Assembly: GCA_024364735.1 (NCBI GenBank)
Contig: JAGFNQ010000860.1
Location: 135,743 to 199,742 of the forward strand
Direction of reading: 5' to 3'
Source: Boesenbergia rotunda
Taxonomy: Eukaryota > Streptophyta > Magnoliopsida > Zingiberales > Zingiberaceae
Length of the DNA: 64,000 nt
Shown: positions 10,489 to 19,731 of the stretch, in pieces
Layout of the letters: every line of letters begins with the position of its first letter
How positions within the stretch are numbered: position 1 is the stretch's first letter
The notes under the pieces: model-generated
The model's input: the letters and a program-made list of their open reading frames with translations, nothing else
Told to the model about the DNA's origin: nothing
The model's database searches: none
Position numbers and translations under genes: made by a program

Positions 10489-11545
10489 CTACCAGGATCG
10501 AAATAGTGACATCATCTCATGATATCGAGCGTCGCTAGTCTCCCTATCGGCTCTGAGGGCACTCATGTACTCAGTGTAATAGGCCTAATTTGCCTCCACT
10601 TCCTCCTGGAGGCTCTGGACCTGTGTCTCAAGTCGCGTCACTCTCTCATAGAGTGTCGGTGGTGGGGGCTCGTCTATGTGCTCTCGAACCTCAGCTGCTA
10701 GATCTGCTACATCGACCTCAACGTCCTCATCAGAGTCGATCTGGGGTCAGGCTCTCTGACGCCTCCACGACAAAACCCCAGTACCCGATACCTCTACACC
10801 AGCTAGGGAATTCAAAACCCCCTTGAGGCGTGTAGAATTCCGAGATAAGGTCATAGTTTATAGTCCTTTCGAGGGAAAGGAGAAAGCCCAGGTTGTAGAA
10901 GGTAATTATCTCCACAATGGAGGGATAGTGCTCAGCCAGGAAGGGCCCATCAATGGACTGGCAAGAAAGTAACTTGAAGGAGTGAGACTGAAATGCCTGC
11001 TCACATGCAGCGTTAGGGAACCGAGAACTTGACGAAGGCTGAAGCCTTCGGGAGGGCGCGGACGAAGAAGGGCCTTTTCCCTTTGAGCTTCCCTCCATGG
11101 GTTCTTTGCCCTTGGATGACTTTCTAAAATGGTTGAATAGATCATGGCAACAATTGAATCAAATGAGCAAGATTTGATCAAATGAACAAAAGAAAACAAA
11201 TTATGATCAAGAGTCCAGATCATAACACAAGGATTTGATCACACACGGCAACAATATTTAAATGATCAAATGAAGCATGACCCAATCATTTGTAGGACAC
11301 AAGTTGATCAGTGAGGTGAGGTTTAATCAAAGAAACACGATTTGATCAAGGGAAGAATCAGATCATAATATAGATTGCAAATGATTAGATTTCATCAGTA
11401 GGGTGAAAAATCATGGCAAGGTCACGACAATGAGTAGGATCACAACACAAACACCAAAAGAAAAACATGGTTAGCCTAAACATGGTAGATGTTAGAATGA
11501 TAAGCACCAAATGAAAATCATACACAAAGCTTACTTTGGTGCCAT
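10489..11545 (-). pseudogene. Accessory ORF 3' of RNase H in S3, with predicted intron
   Basis: On the minus strand an ATG at 11545-11543 is followed four codons later by a GT donor (GTAAGC at 11534). An AG acceptor at 11125-11124 (ATTTTAG) bounds a 411-nt candidate intron, and joining exons at 11535 and 11123 keeps one open frame into the ORF 11098-10730. The protein is Ser/Lys-rich at the start, then has a domain resembling the 'putative plant transposon protein' accessory domain of LTR elements (AEHYPSIVEIITFYNLGF, YDLISEFY). After a one-base frameshift near 10735 comes an acidic then heptad-like coiled-coil tail (RLETQVQSLQEEVEAN), with TAG at 10587-10585 and the final stop at 10491-10489. 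Accessory ORFs in this position are known from Sireviruses; their role is unproven. Broken here. Confidence 0.6.
11124..11534 (-). other. Candidate intron in the S3 accessory ORF
   Basis: The donor is AAA|GTAAGC and the acceptor CATTTTAG|AAAG on the minus strand. The 411-nt segment is T-rich and unlike the flanking exons. Removing it joins a short start exon in frame with the downstream ORF. This is a prediction from splice consensus and frame only. Confidence 0.5.
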
Positions 11546-11815
11546 GAAGTACTTGGTTGGAGAAAACTCGTGGCTGAGTTGCGCAGAGAACATCACACAG
11601 AAATGGTGCTTTGCGAGAGAGAACACAACAGCAAAAGAGAAACTCTTAACAGCGCAAAAGAAAACCCAGTCGCACGCGCAGCAGGGAGACGATCGCAAGA
11701 AGCCACGCGCAGGGAGGAGAAAACGCAGGATGAGCTCTCGCACAGCAAGTAGATCGCACGCGCAAGAGAGGATTTCGGTGCTAGGGCTTGGGAAGGTAGG
11801 GTTTAGACGAAGTTA

Positions 11816-12310
11816 ATCGGTTGGTGGATCGGTCCACCAACCGCAATTTAATGCGATTGAACGGATCACCATTCGATCTGGGAGTGCTCAGACCGATCTG
11901 GCTCCGGCCTGATCAGACTGGCCTGGCCCTAATCGGTTGGGTGATCGATCAGCCAGGCCCTTGATCGATCGGCTGATCGATCAGGAAGCGAACAGTAGGT
12001 TTGAATGTTTTTCCGTGAGCCCCCTGATCGGTCTGTGGACCGATCACCACAGGGTGCCAGATCGGTCCGGGGACCGATCCAGGCCAACACAGAATATTTG
12101 GTCAATTTTTCGCGAAGTGTTCTATGACCCCTTTGATCGGTCTGTGGACCGATCACCACAGAGGGCGTCAGATCGGTCCGGGGACCGATCCAGACCAACA
12201 CAGATAGATTTCTGTGGTTAATCATGAAACAGCTTGATTGGTCCGTTGGACCGATCAGTCCTACTCCTGATCGGTCCGGTGACCGATCAGGCTTCCTGAT
12301 TTTTCCTGAT
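11816..12310. repeat. GATCGGTC/GACCGATC palindrome array upstream of accessory ORF
   Basis: About eight units of the form GATCGGTC-n4-GACCGATC, some degenerate (for example 12025-12050, 12060-12080, 12137-12160, 12170-12190 and 12270-12290). They lie on the 5' side of the accessory ORF. The same palindrome fills the U3 of the S3 and B1 LTRs, so the array may mark an internal promoter. Confidence 0.75.
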
Positions 12311-12828
12311 ACGATCTGAAACTTTCAGTTTTAGACTTCCAAACGATTTCTGATAAGATCTGATGAAAGTTATCGATGTTGGAAGTGATCCCATGACTAT
12401 AATTGATCCCTGAAGGAGGATCAAAAGTCCTTATGGTTTTGACAAATCACTTTGCTCCACCCAAGTGGAGTCAAACTCAATCAATAAACATTCAAGCAAT
12501 TTCAAGCAAGTTTGTCCCAAATTCAAGTCTCCAATCAAGTTTCCTTGATTGGAATGTCCAAGTATGATCATGGAGCCAGGTACACATATGTTATGCATTG
12601 GTTTTCCCCATACTTGGTCACCGAAGTGATTTTTATCTCGTCAACCTAATTTCTCAAGGGATGCATTGACATTTTGAAAAATTAAGTTGATCCTAGCATC
12701 TCACCCCATATCTAACAAACAAAAACGTTTTGGTAAACCTTATAGTTTGTGTGAGATGTCCCCAAGTTACCCAATTGTGTCCCAACAATTCGAATTGATC
12801 ATGAAGGGTTTTGAATGCATTTTGATGT
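12311..12828 (-). other. Non-coding stretch between S3 RNase H and palindrome array
   Basis: No gene or conserved motif recognised. It lies just 3' of the pol stop and is treated as S3 3' region. Confidence 0.5.
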
Positions 12829-13560
12829 CTATGAAGCGCGACACATTCCCAACTCCCTTCTTAAGAAGCTAAACTCATTTTCGGGAAGTGGTTTAGTGAA
12901 AATGTCCACTAGATTCGATTTGGACTCTACATGTGAGAGTACAATATCTCCTCTAGCAACATGATCTCTAATGAAGTGGTGACACACTTCAATATGTTTA
13001 GTTCTAGAATGATGGACTGGATTCTTTGTTAGGTTAATTATGCTAATATTGTCACACAACACTTGCACATCTTTGTAGCTTAATCCATAGTCCTCTAGAG
13101 TATGAATCATCCACAACAATTGCGATATACTCTCTCCCATGACGATATATTCTGCCTTGGTCGTGGAGAGAGCAACACAATGTTGCTTCCGACATGACCA
13201 ACTAACTAGTGATGAACCTAGGAATTGTCAACCCCCACTCGTGCTTTTTCGATCCAACTTGCACCCAGCATAGTCGGAATCGGTATAGCCAATTAGATCA
13301 AAAGACTCGGTACGGGGGTACCAAAGACCAACTCCTATTGTGCCCTTAAGGTATCTCAAAATTCTCTTAACAGCAATTAAGTGAGATTCCTTGGCACAAA
13401 CTTGATACCTAGTGCACATATCCACAGCAAAAAGTATGTCAGGTCGACTAGCTGTGAGGTATAGCAGACTACCTATCATGCTCCGATATTGAGTCAAATC
13501 AACAGGTTTACCACTCTCATCATTGTCTAATCTTGTGTTTGTAGCCATGAGAGTGGTTAC
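12829..13560 (-). pseudogene. pol: S3 pol, RT C-terminus and RNase H
   Basis: The minus strand continues from the piece at 15942-16247 and covers the end of RT (SMIGSLLYLTASRPDILFAVDM) and RNase H (YTDSDYAGCKLDRKSTSG, then KQHCVALST, DNISIINLTKNP, HVESKSNLVDIFTKPLPE). One in-frame TGA at 13228-13230 stands where relatives have Cys after SG(G/S). Otherwise it is open to the natural stop at 12829. RNase H removes RNA from the RNA-DNA hybrid. The gypsy solo LTR interrupts it with target duplication GTTAC (13556-13560 repeated at 15942-15946). Confidence 0.85.
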
Positions 13561-13689
13561 TGTAACGCTCGAAAATTCTCGAAACTAATTTTAGAAATAT
13601 CTTAGAATTTATTCCAAATTTATGGATATTTTTATGGAATTTTTTCGTAAACGAAAGTGGCAAAAAGGGTTATAAACAGAAAATCGCGT

Positions 13690-13750
13690 GGGTGGGAATC
13701 AAACCCTCCACCCACGCTGTGAGAGTCGAATGGGCGGACCAGCTGCGCTG
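13690..13750 (-). other. tRNA-like element in gypsy solo LTR
   Basis: The minus strand has a box-A-like CAGCGCAGCTGG (about 13739-13750) and box-B-like GGTTTGATTCC (13705-13695). The T-arm-like stem has four of five pairs and the loop TTTGATT. It is antisense to the LTR and about 70 bp upstream of TATAAATA, matching the arrangement in the LTR at 4827-8202. It is not a functional tRNA gene: acceptor and anticodon arms do not form. Confidence 0.55.
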
Positions 13751-13820
13751 GGTTGTTTTGTTGAAATAGATTGAGTGAAACAATAGATAAGGTATAATTA
13801 GGTAAATTCGCCCCCATAGG

Positions 13821-13828
13821 TATAAATA
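13821..13828 (+). promoter_or_regulatory. TATA box of gypsy solo LTR
   Basis: TATAAATA, 260 bp into the LTR, followed about 50 bp later by a C/T-rich leader. Confidence 0.65.
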
Positions 13829-15597
13829 GATAATTAATGAGAGAAGTTTTATTTTCCCTCAACTCAAACCCTTCCTCGCCCAAACCAGCCGCACGCCGCC
13901 CTCTTCCCTCCTCTCTTGGGCGAAAACACACCAAGCCCTAGGGCTCTCCTCCGGTGGCCGGCCAAGGCTCTCTTCCGAGAGATCTTCCAATATTCGGAAT
14001 CCCCACGACGAGAGGAACGCGTGAGCGCGAAGAAATCTCTGAGACTCCGAGTTTCTCTGGAACCTCCGACGCCGTTCTTGGTTGTAAGTCCAAGATATCA
14101 ATGTAAGTACTGCTCACCTGCAGTAAGAGGCGGTTTTCCGCAAGTTTTTCCCGTTAGAAAGTCAAAGATGCAATTTTCCTTTAGTTTATGATTTTGCATG
14201 TAACCCTAGCTTAATCCATGCTTGTATAAGTTTGATTAAGCACCCTATATGAGGTTAGGGGCTAAGAAAAGTATGAGAAAAGAGAAGAGAAGATAAAGAT
14301 AAGAAAAGAAAAGGCCAAGGCCTTAAGAAATCCCCAAAAGTCAAGACTTAGGGATTTGGGCACACAAGGTGCTCGATAAAATGCCAAGGCATTCAAGATA
14401 AGAAAAGTAAGTATTTTATTTTCTAAGGCCAGTACCCGGCTTCCAAGGGCGTCGTTAAAGAAATCCAGGTGTCCAATTCCAAGGTCTTGGCCCTGGTAGA
14501 CCAAGGTCTGCTCTATTAGGATTGGTGGCTCGCTACCCCAACCTTTTAGGGAACGCGCATAAGATGGTACTTACGTCTTAAGTGGATCCAAGTGAGATAT
14601 TATTTTCAAGTATATGCTTTAGCAAAGTTTTTCTAAAGTTTAAGAAAGTTTTCTAAAAGTTAAAGAAAGATTTAAAAGTCAAAGAATTGCTAAAGTTTCA
14701 AGTTAAGCCAAGAACAAGTAAGTTAAGACTTATTAGTGCTTTAGTATGCATGTCTTGAGTTATACATGTTGTTTTAGTGTTTCTTTTAAGCATAAAAATA
14801 TCTCATGTGATTTCACATTGTTTTAAAAAGCATGCTTGCACATTTCGAGATTTTGTGAGCTAGATAGTACTTACTAAGCTTTTGCTTATTAGTTGCATTT
14901 CCTCTTGCTGCAGGTAAAGGTAAAGGCAAGCAATTCTGAAGGAAGGCGACAAGGCGGTGCTAAGTGACGTGTGTGTGGTGGCTGACCTTGGAGAGGTCCT
15001 TGGGACAAGATGAATAAAAGACTCAAAGTGTATTTATTATAAAGTCTTAGTTTGAGTTAGATCATATAGCATTTATCCAAGTAATTGCGTTTTAGATATT
15101 TTGCATGTCTTAAAACCATGAGTAAAGATTCCATGTCATTTTAATTAGCATACATATCCTTATGATGACATTGGATGAGTATGAGTGTGAGTAGTTTTGA
15201 ATATTGATACTTGATGGAGCTATTTGATGCATATGCCAAGATATTGAGAGTTTCCCTTTGAATCAAGTTATTATTGCTATAAATATGCTTAGAAAAGTTG
15301 CATTACATCCCAACATGCTTTAGTGAGGTGTAGAACATGTGTTTTGGTATTATGAATGCATAGGAGTTAAGTTTGGTACAAAACTTTAGCTAAAAGTTCA
15401 TATAGATTTTCATAACTTAATTACTTCCGCAAAAGTTCTAATTTCGAGTTTATGAAGTTGTTTTGATTGGCTAGAATGTTTGGGAAACTAGTATAGAGCA
15501 CAGAAATGGTGTTGTGTCTTTGTATGGCTTGAAACTATATGTTTTGTGGACTTTTGAAACAAAGTTCGAATCTGAATTTCAGGTTTTTCAGGCGTGC

Positions 15598-15749
15598 CAG
15601 TCGACTGGTTCAGTATCAGTCGACTGCCCTATCGAACAGTAGCTTCTGTTCGATGCATCAGTCGACTGCCAAGAGGCCAGTCAACTGGTGCCGCGCCCAG
15701 AAACTTTCTGTGGCCGATACCAGTCGACTGGTTAGATCGCAGTTAACTG
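15598..15749. repeat. CAGTCGACTG palindrome array in gypsy LTR
   Basis: Exact copies lie at 15598, 15617, 15659 and 15721; one- or two-base variants lie at 15678 (CAGTCAACTG) and 15740 (CAGTTAACTG). The same ten-base palindrome forms the array in the copia D LTR at 58799-58983. Confidence 0.85.
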
Positions 15750-15941
15750 GCATTGCAGAGAAGTTCTATAGATGAAAAGAAGTGTGCCATTGTATCATGC
15801 ATGACTACTAGAGTTAGAATATCATCCCTAGATGGATTTAAAAGAAGAAATAAAGAAGTTCCGCATTCTTAGTCGTGCAGTAGAGTCAAGATAGTAGATA
15901 AAGTAGCGGACCGTCTAAGGTAGAGAAGGCGGGTCGCTACA

Positions 15942-16247
15942 GTTACCTCTTTTGAATCACTCATGTTGAATTTTCGAAGCATCTCTTGAGTATACTTTGA
16001 TTGGTGCACATGGATCCCATCTCGGGTTTGTTTGATTTCAAGTCCAAGGAAGAAAGTCAACTCTCCCACTAGACTCATTTCAAATTCACTCTCCATGTGT
16101 TCAATAAACTCATTTAAATAGTCCTTGTTGTTAGAGCCACAAATTATGTCATCGACATATACTTGGGCTACAAATATATTGTCACCATCTCTACGTAGAA
16201 ACAGTGTAGGGTCTATTTGGCCTCTAACAAAACCTTTTTCAATTAGG
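15942..16247 (-). pseudogene. pol: S3 pol, central RT fragment with YVDD
   Basis: On the minus strand it reads the RT palm including the catalytic YVDD (about 16166-16155) and then ESEFEMSLVGELTFFLGLEIKQTRDG. It is open throughout. It is bounded by the B1 insertion (target duplication TTAGG, 16243-16247 and 33409-33413) and by the gypsy LTR (GTTAC). Reverse transcriptase copies element RNA into DNA inside the particle. Confidence 0.85.
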
Positions 16248-16359
16248 TGTTGATGTAGTCTGGCCCGGTTGTTGTTTTGGTGTTTGACAATGATTTAAGT
16301 TTAGTTGAGCAAATTATGGTTAAGTCCTGATCAGTGATTAGGCACGGGTTGATTGAAAT

Positions 16360-16756
16360 CCTAACCTGGAGGGTTAGGTGTGAGAAATCCCGGTGAGTGA
16401 AGCCGGGTCCTGGTGAGTGAAGCCAGGTGATGGAAATCCTAGTGAGTGAAGCTAGGTTGAAATCCCGGTGAGTGAAGCCGGGTCTCGGTGAGTGAAGCCG
16501 GGTGACCAAAACCCTGGTGAGTGAAGCTAGGTTGGAAAAGTCCTAATTCGGAAGGGTTGGGTGAAAAGTCCTAGCTTGGAGGGGTTGGGTGAAAAGTCCT
16601 AGCTTGGAGGGCTAGGTGAAAAGTCCTAGCTTGGAGGGCTAGGTGAAAAGTCCTAACTTGGAGGGTTAGGTGCAAATTCCCAACTTGGAGAGTTAGATTG
16701 AAAAATCCTTAGCTTGGAGGGCTAAGGTGAATGAAATCCTAGCTTGGAAGGCTAGG
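16360..16756 (+). repeat. Hairpin array with co-varying arms (B1 5' LTR)
   Basis: About fourteen short inverted repeats in a row. One set has loop TGAGTGAAG and arms CCCGG/CCGGG, CCTGG/CCAGG or CCTAG/CTAGG. The other has loop TTGGAGG and arms CCTAGC/GCTAGG, CCTAAC/GTTAGG or CCTTAGC/GCTAAGG. Arm bases change together so that pairing is kept. Confidence 0.85.
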
Positions 16757-16768
16757 TCTGCGTCCCTG

Positions 16769-17206
16769 GATCGGTCTGGTGACCGATCAGGGAGTTGGCA
16801 CGCTGCTCCTTCGTGGATCGATCTAGTGACCGATCCAGCGATGTCTGATCGGTCTGGTGACCGATCAGGGAGTGTGTGTTTCACTCACTGCACAGCTCCT
16901 GATCGGTCTGGTGACCGATCAGGGAGCCCACAGTGAGTTGAGTTCCCCTGCTGATCTGCTCCTGATCGGTCTGGTGACCGATCAGGGATACTGTTTAGAT
17001 CGGTCTAGTGAACGATCATTTGTCGCAAGGTTCTCACTATCACCGATCAGGATGACTCCTGATCGGTCTGGAAGCAGCCTGATTGGTCTGGTGACCGATC
17101 AGGCTGGAGCCTGGTTGGTCTGGGGACCAATCTGGAGTATGCAGAAGACTGCTGGATCGGTCTGGTGACCGATCAGGCTCCTCCCTGATCGGTCTGGTGA
17201 CCGATC
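16769..17206. repeat. GATCGGTC-TGGT-GACCGATC palindrome array (B1 5' LTR)
   Basis: About ten units, most perfect, a few with one or two changes (for example GATCGATC, GATTGGTC, or GGTTGGTC paired with GACCAATC). Spacing is irregular, with unrelated 10-40 base linkers. Confidence 0.9.
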
Positions 17207-18053
17207 AGGAGCAGAACTTTAATTCAAATACGCTGTCAGAAGCTCTGATCGCGCTGTTTTCTCTGTCGATTCTCTGATACACTGCTGATATATGTTGATA
17301 TGAGTTGCTAAGCTTCTATTGGAGTGTGCAGGCTTTACAGGGATGATTCAAACATTGGAGGAGAGTCAATGGGAGGCTTTCCTTGGAGCAGGTTTGGCTG
17401 TTTCCTTGTTTCAGGTCTCAACGACGTCTGGAGAGCAGCTGGCAACTGACGGAGGCTCAGCTAGAGAGGGTCTTCAGTGGACTGAGTGCTCAGGGAGTCA
17501 GGGGGTCAAGCTGTGGCTTCAGTGGATGCTGATGGAGAGCCTGGTGATGGGAGCAGATGCTTAAGACGAGGCTGGAAGCAGAGGATCGACAACGGGAAAA
17601 CAGACAGAAACTTGGGAAGTTTGGCTGGGCTGTGTTCGTGCTCTCTGTGGCTTTGTGCTTGAGCGATCTTGTTACATCTTTGTGAGCTTGTCTTCTCGAG
17701 TGTCTCTGTGCTTAACTTGTATCTTCTTGAGATCACTTGTGGAGAGGTTTCTCCATCGAGAAGGAGGCTGCTACTATCCGGAGTTCACCGAGGCTTGATC
17801 TGCCGACGATCAAGGGATCGCCCACCTTAAGGGCACGCCAAGGAGTAGGGGCAAGTTATCCCCGAACCTTGTATATCGCTGTGTCGTCTGGTTTGCTGTG
17901 TTTGTTTTGATTTCTGTTTGTTATCTCTGTTTCTGCACTTGTGCATTTGTTTCCACTGCCTAACTCTTGAAGTGCAGAAAGATTTGAAAAGCTAAAAGAA
18001 ATTGTGTATAGCTATATTCACCCCCCCTCTATAGCCATCTCGTCACCAACAAG

Positions 18054-18065
18054 TGGTATCAGAGC
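18054..18065 (+). other. Primer-binding site of B1 (initiator tRNA-Met)
   Basis: TGGTATCAGAGC two bases after the LTR end, the standard Ty1/copia priming site. Confidence 0.9.
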
Positions 18066-18109
18066 TTGGGGCTCTACTTCAACGGCTTAACATCCGAGGG
18101 CTAACAAAG

Positions 18110-19723
18110 ATGGCCATGGGAAGAGAAGGGTTTCGCACCAACCGACCTCCACTCTTCGACGACACTGATTTTTCATATTGGAGGTCGAAGATGGAGTTTT
18201 ACCTCAAAACCAACCTCAACATGTGGTTTGCCGTCAAGGAAGGTTTTTCCACTCCTAAAGATGCTGAGGGAAAAGAGATGAACTTCTCAAGTTGGTCGGC
18301 AGATCAAATCCGGAAAGGTGAAGCCGATGCGAAAGCGGTGGTAACTTTGCAACGCGGGTTGACCAAGGACCAAATAGTCAAGGTTGGTCCCTTCACAAGT
18401 GCTAAAGACCTATGGAGCAAGATCATTGAGCTCCATGAAGGCACTCAAGACACCCGGACTGCCAAGAAGGACCTTCTTCTCACCCAACTTCAAAATTTGT
18501 CCATGGAAGAGAATGAAACTGTAAGTACACTCCATGGACGATTCAAAGAAATTCTCAACGGTCTCCACTCCATTAATGAGAAGGTAGAGAACCGAGATCT
18601 TATAAGGTATGTCCTCAAAGCTTTTCCTAGGAATGCCTTGTGGTCATCCATGGTGGATGCTTACAAGGTGTCCAAGGATTTATCTTTTGTTAAGTTAGAA
18701 GATCTATTTTGTGAAATGGAACTACATGAGATCTCTAACAAAAGTTCAAAAGAGAAAGGTATTGCTTTAGTGGCAGGTGACAACAAGAAGAAGAAGAAGG
18801 GGAAGAAGAAGGAGAAGGAAGTCTCTTCATCTTCATCCTCATCCGAGTCCGAGGAGGAGGGCAGCTGGTCTTCTTCCTCCGAGATGGCCAACTTTGTTAG
18901 GAGGATGATGAGGAAGAGCCGACGCCTCAAGGGTAAAGGTAACCCAAGTGAAGTTAAATTTGATAAGTCTAATGTTACTTGTTATGAGTGTAGCAAGAAA
19001 GGACATTACAAGGATGAATGTCCGAAGTTAAAGAAGAAGAATGATAAATCAAAGAAGAAAAGGAAGGCCTTGAGGGCCACATGGGATGAATCGTCTTCTA
19101 GTTCATCCGAAGAAGAGAAGGAGGAGAAGTATACTCATCACCGTGCTCTCATGGCCATAGAGGATTCAAATGAAGAGGAGAGTGGATATGAATCAAGCTC
19201 CTCAACCGCGCCTTCATCATCTTCGGATGATGAAGAGGTAATTTCTCCCGAGCTAGATAAGTGCTATAGAACCATTGCATGTCTAGCTAGATTGCTTAAA
19301 AAATCCAAGAACAAAGTTAAATTGTTGAAATTGGAAGTAGAAGAATTGAAATCCTCTAGGGTGGAGGATATTAATGATTTTCATGAAAAATCCTCAATGG
19401 ATGAGAATCTTGATAATTTGCATGTTAAAAATCTTGAGGATGAAAATAAGGGCTTGAAGGGTGAAATTAAAAACCTCAAGAATATTCTTGAGAAATTTTC
19501 AACAAGTTCCAAAACCCTAGATATGATCTTAAACTCACAAAAGGTGGCTTACAACAAGGTTGGTTTGGGTTACCAACCTAAAGAACCTAGTGTCATATCC
19601 TTAATATCAAGAACCCAATTTAGAGCACAAAATAATTCTAGGGTTCAAAAGGTTAGAAAGAAAGTGACTAAGGCATGGGTGCCTAAGTCCTTCATTATTG
19701 ATGCCTTAGGTCCCAAAATTTAG
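18110..19723 (+). CDS. gag: Gag of B1 (C-terminus cut by TAG)
   Basis: The ATG at 18110 is chosen because homologous gags start at M-A-x; an in-frame GTG at 18053 lies inside the primer site and is not a start. The N-terminal copia gag domain (residues about 5-215: FDDTDFSYWRSKMEFYL, LWSKIIELHEGTQDTRTAKKDLLLTQL) forms the capsid. A Lys-run and Ser/Glu-rich linker follows, then the knuckle CYECSKKGHYKDEC and a coiled-coil tail ending in a conserved YNKVGLGYQPKEPS segment and AWVPKS. The TAG at 19721-19723 replaces the Trp of the conserved WVPK motif (TGG to TAG), and A2 sits 8 bp further on. The protein would assemble particles; about 537 residues are open, so it might still act in trans. Confidence 0.85.
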   Translation: MAMGREGFRTNRPPLFDDTDFSYWRSKMEFYLKTNLNMWFAVKEGFSTPKDAEGKEMNFSSWSADQIRKGEADAKAVVTLQRGLTKDQIVKVGPFTSAKDLWSKIIELHEGTQDTRTAKKDLLLTQLQNLSMEENETVSTLHGRFKEILNGLHSINEKVENRDLIRYVLKAFPRNALWSSMVDAYKVSKDLSFVKLEDLFCEMELHEISNKSSKEKGIALVAGDNKKKKKGKKKEKEVSSSSSSSESEEEGSWSSSSEMANFVRRMMRKSRRLKGKGNPSEVKFDKSNVTCYECSKKGHYKDECPKLKKKNDKSKKKRKALRATWDESSSSSSEEEKEEKYTHHRALMAIEDSNEEESGYESSSSTAPSSSSDDEEVISPELDKCYRTIACLARLLKKSKNKVKLLKLEVEELKSSRVEDINDFHEKSSMDENLDNLHVKNLEDENKGLKGEIKNLKNILEKFSTSSKTLDMILNSQKVAYNKVGLGYQPKEPSVISLISRTQFRAQNNSRVQKVRKKVTKAWVPKSFIIDALGPKI

Positions 19724-19731
19724 GTACCTAA

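Larger units (their letters stand above)
13561..15941 (+). mobile_element. Ty3/gypsy-type solo LTR, 2.4 kb, in S3 RT
   Basis: It begins TGTAACGCTCG and ends GGTCGCTACA, with target duplication GTTAC on both sides and no coding interior. In LTR order it has an antisense tRNA-like segment (13690-13750), TATAAATA (13821-13828), a C/T-rich leader, a donor-like GTAAGT near 14083-14108, then A/T-rich sequence and a CAGTCGACTG array (15598-15749). It is related to the solo LTR at 4827-8202 at both ends. Confidence 0.85.
16248..18051 (+). repeat. 5' LTR of B1
   Basis: TGTTGATG...CACCAACA, 1804 bp, against 1853 bp for the 3' LTR, which keeps about two more hairpin units. It has a hairpin array (16360-16756), a GATCGGTC palindrome array (16769-17206), a transcribed half with a GGGGCAAGTTATCCCC stem near 17850, and the C-rich tract ATTCACCCCCCCTCTA just before the end. 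No clear TATA box was recognised. Open frames over the palindrome array (repeated DRSGDRSG-like peptides) are artefacts of the repeat. Confidence 0.85.

Noticed and set aside
16857..17168. Open frames coding DRSGDRSG-like peptides across the palindrome array (also 11937-12221, 32214-32525, 57632-58006)
   Set aside because: They exist only because GATCGGTC/GACCGATC repeats lack stops in some frames on both strands; there is no start context, homology or constancy between copies.
18053..18109. GTG start giving a 19-residue N-terminal extension of B1 gag
   Set aside because: It overlaps the tRNA primer site, and the homologous gags start at the M-A-x position.
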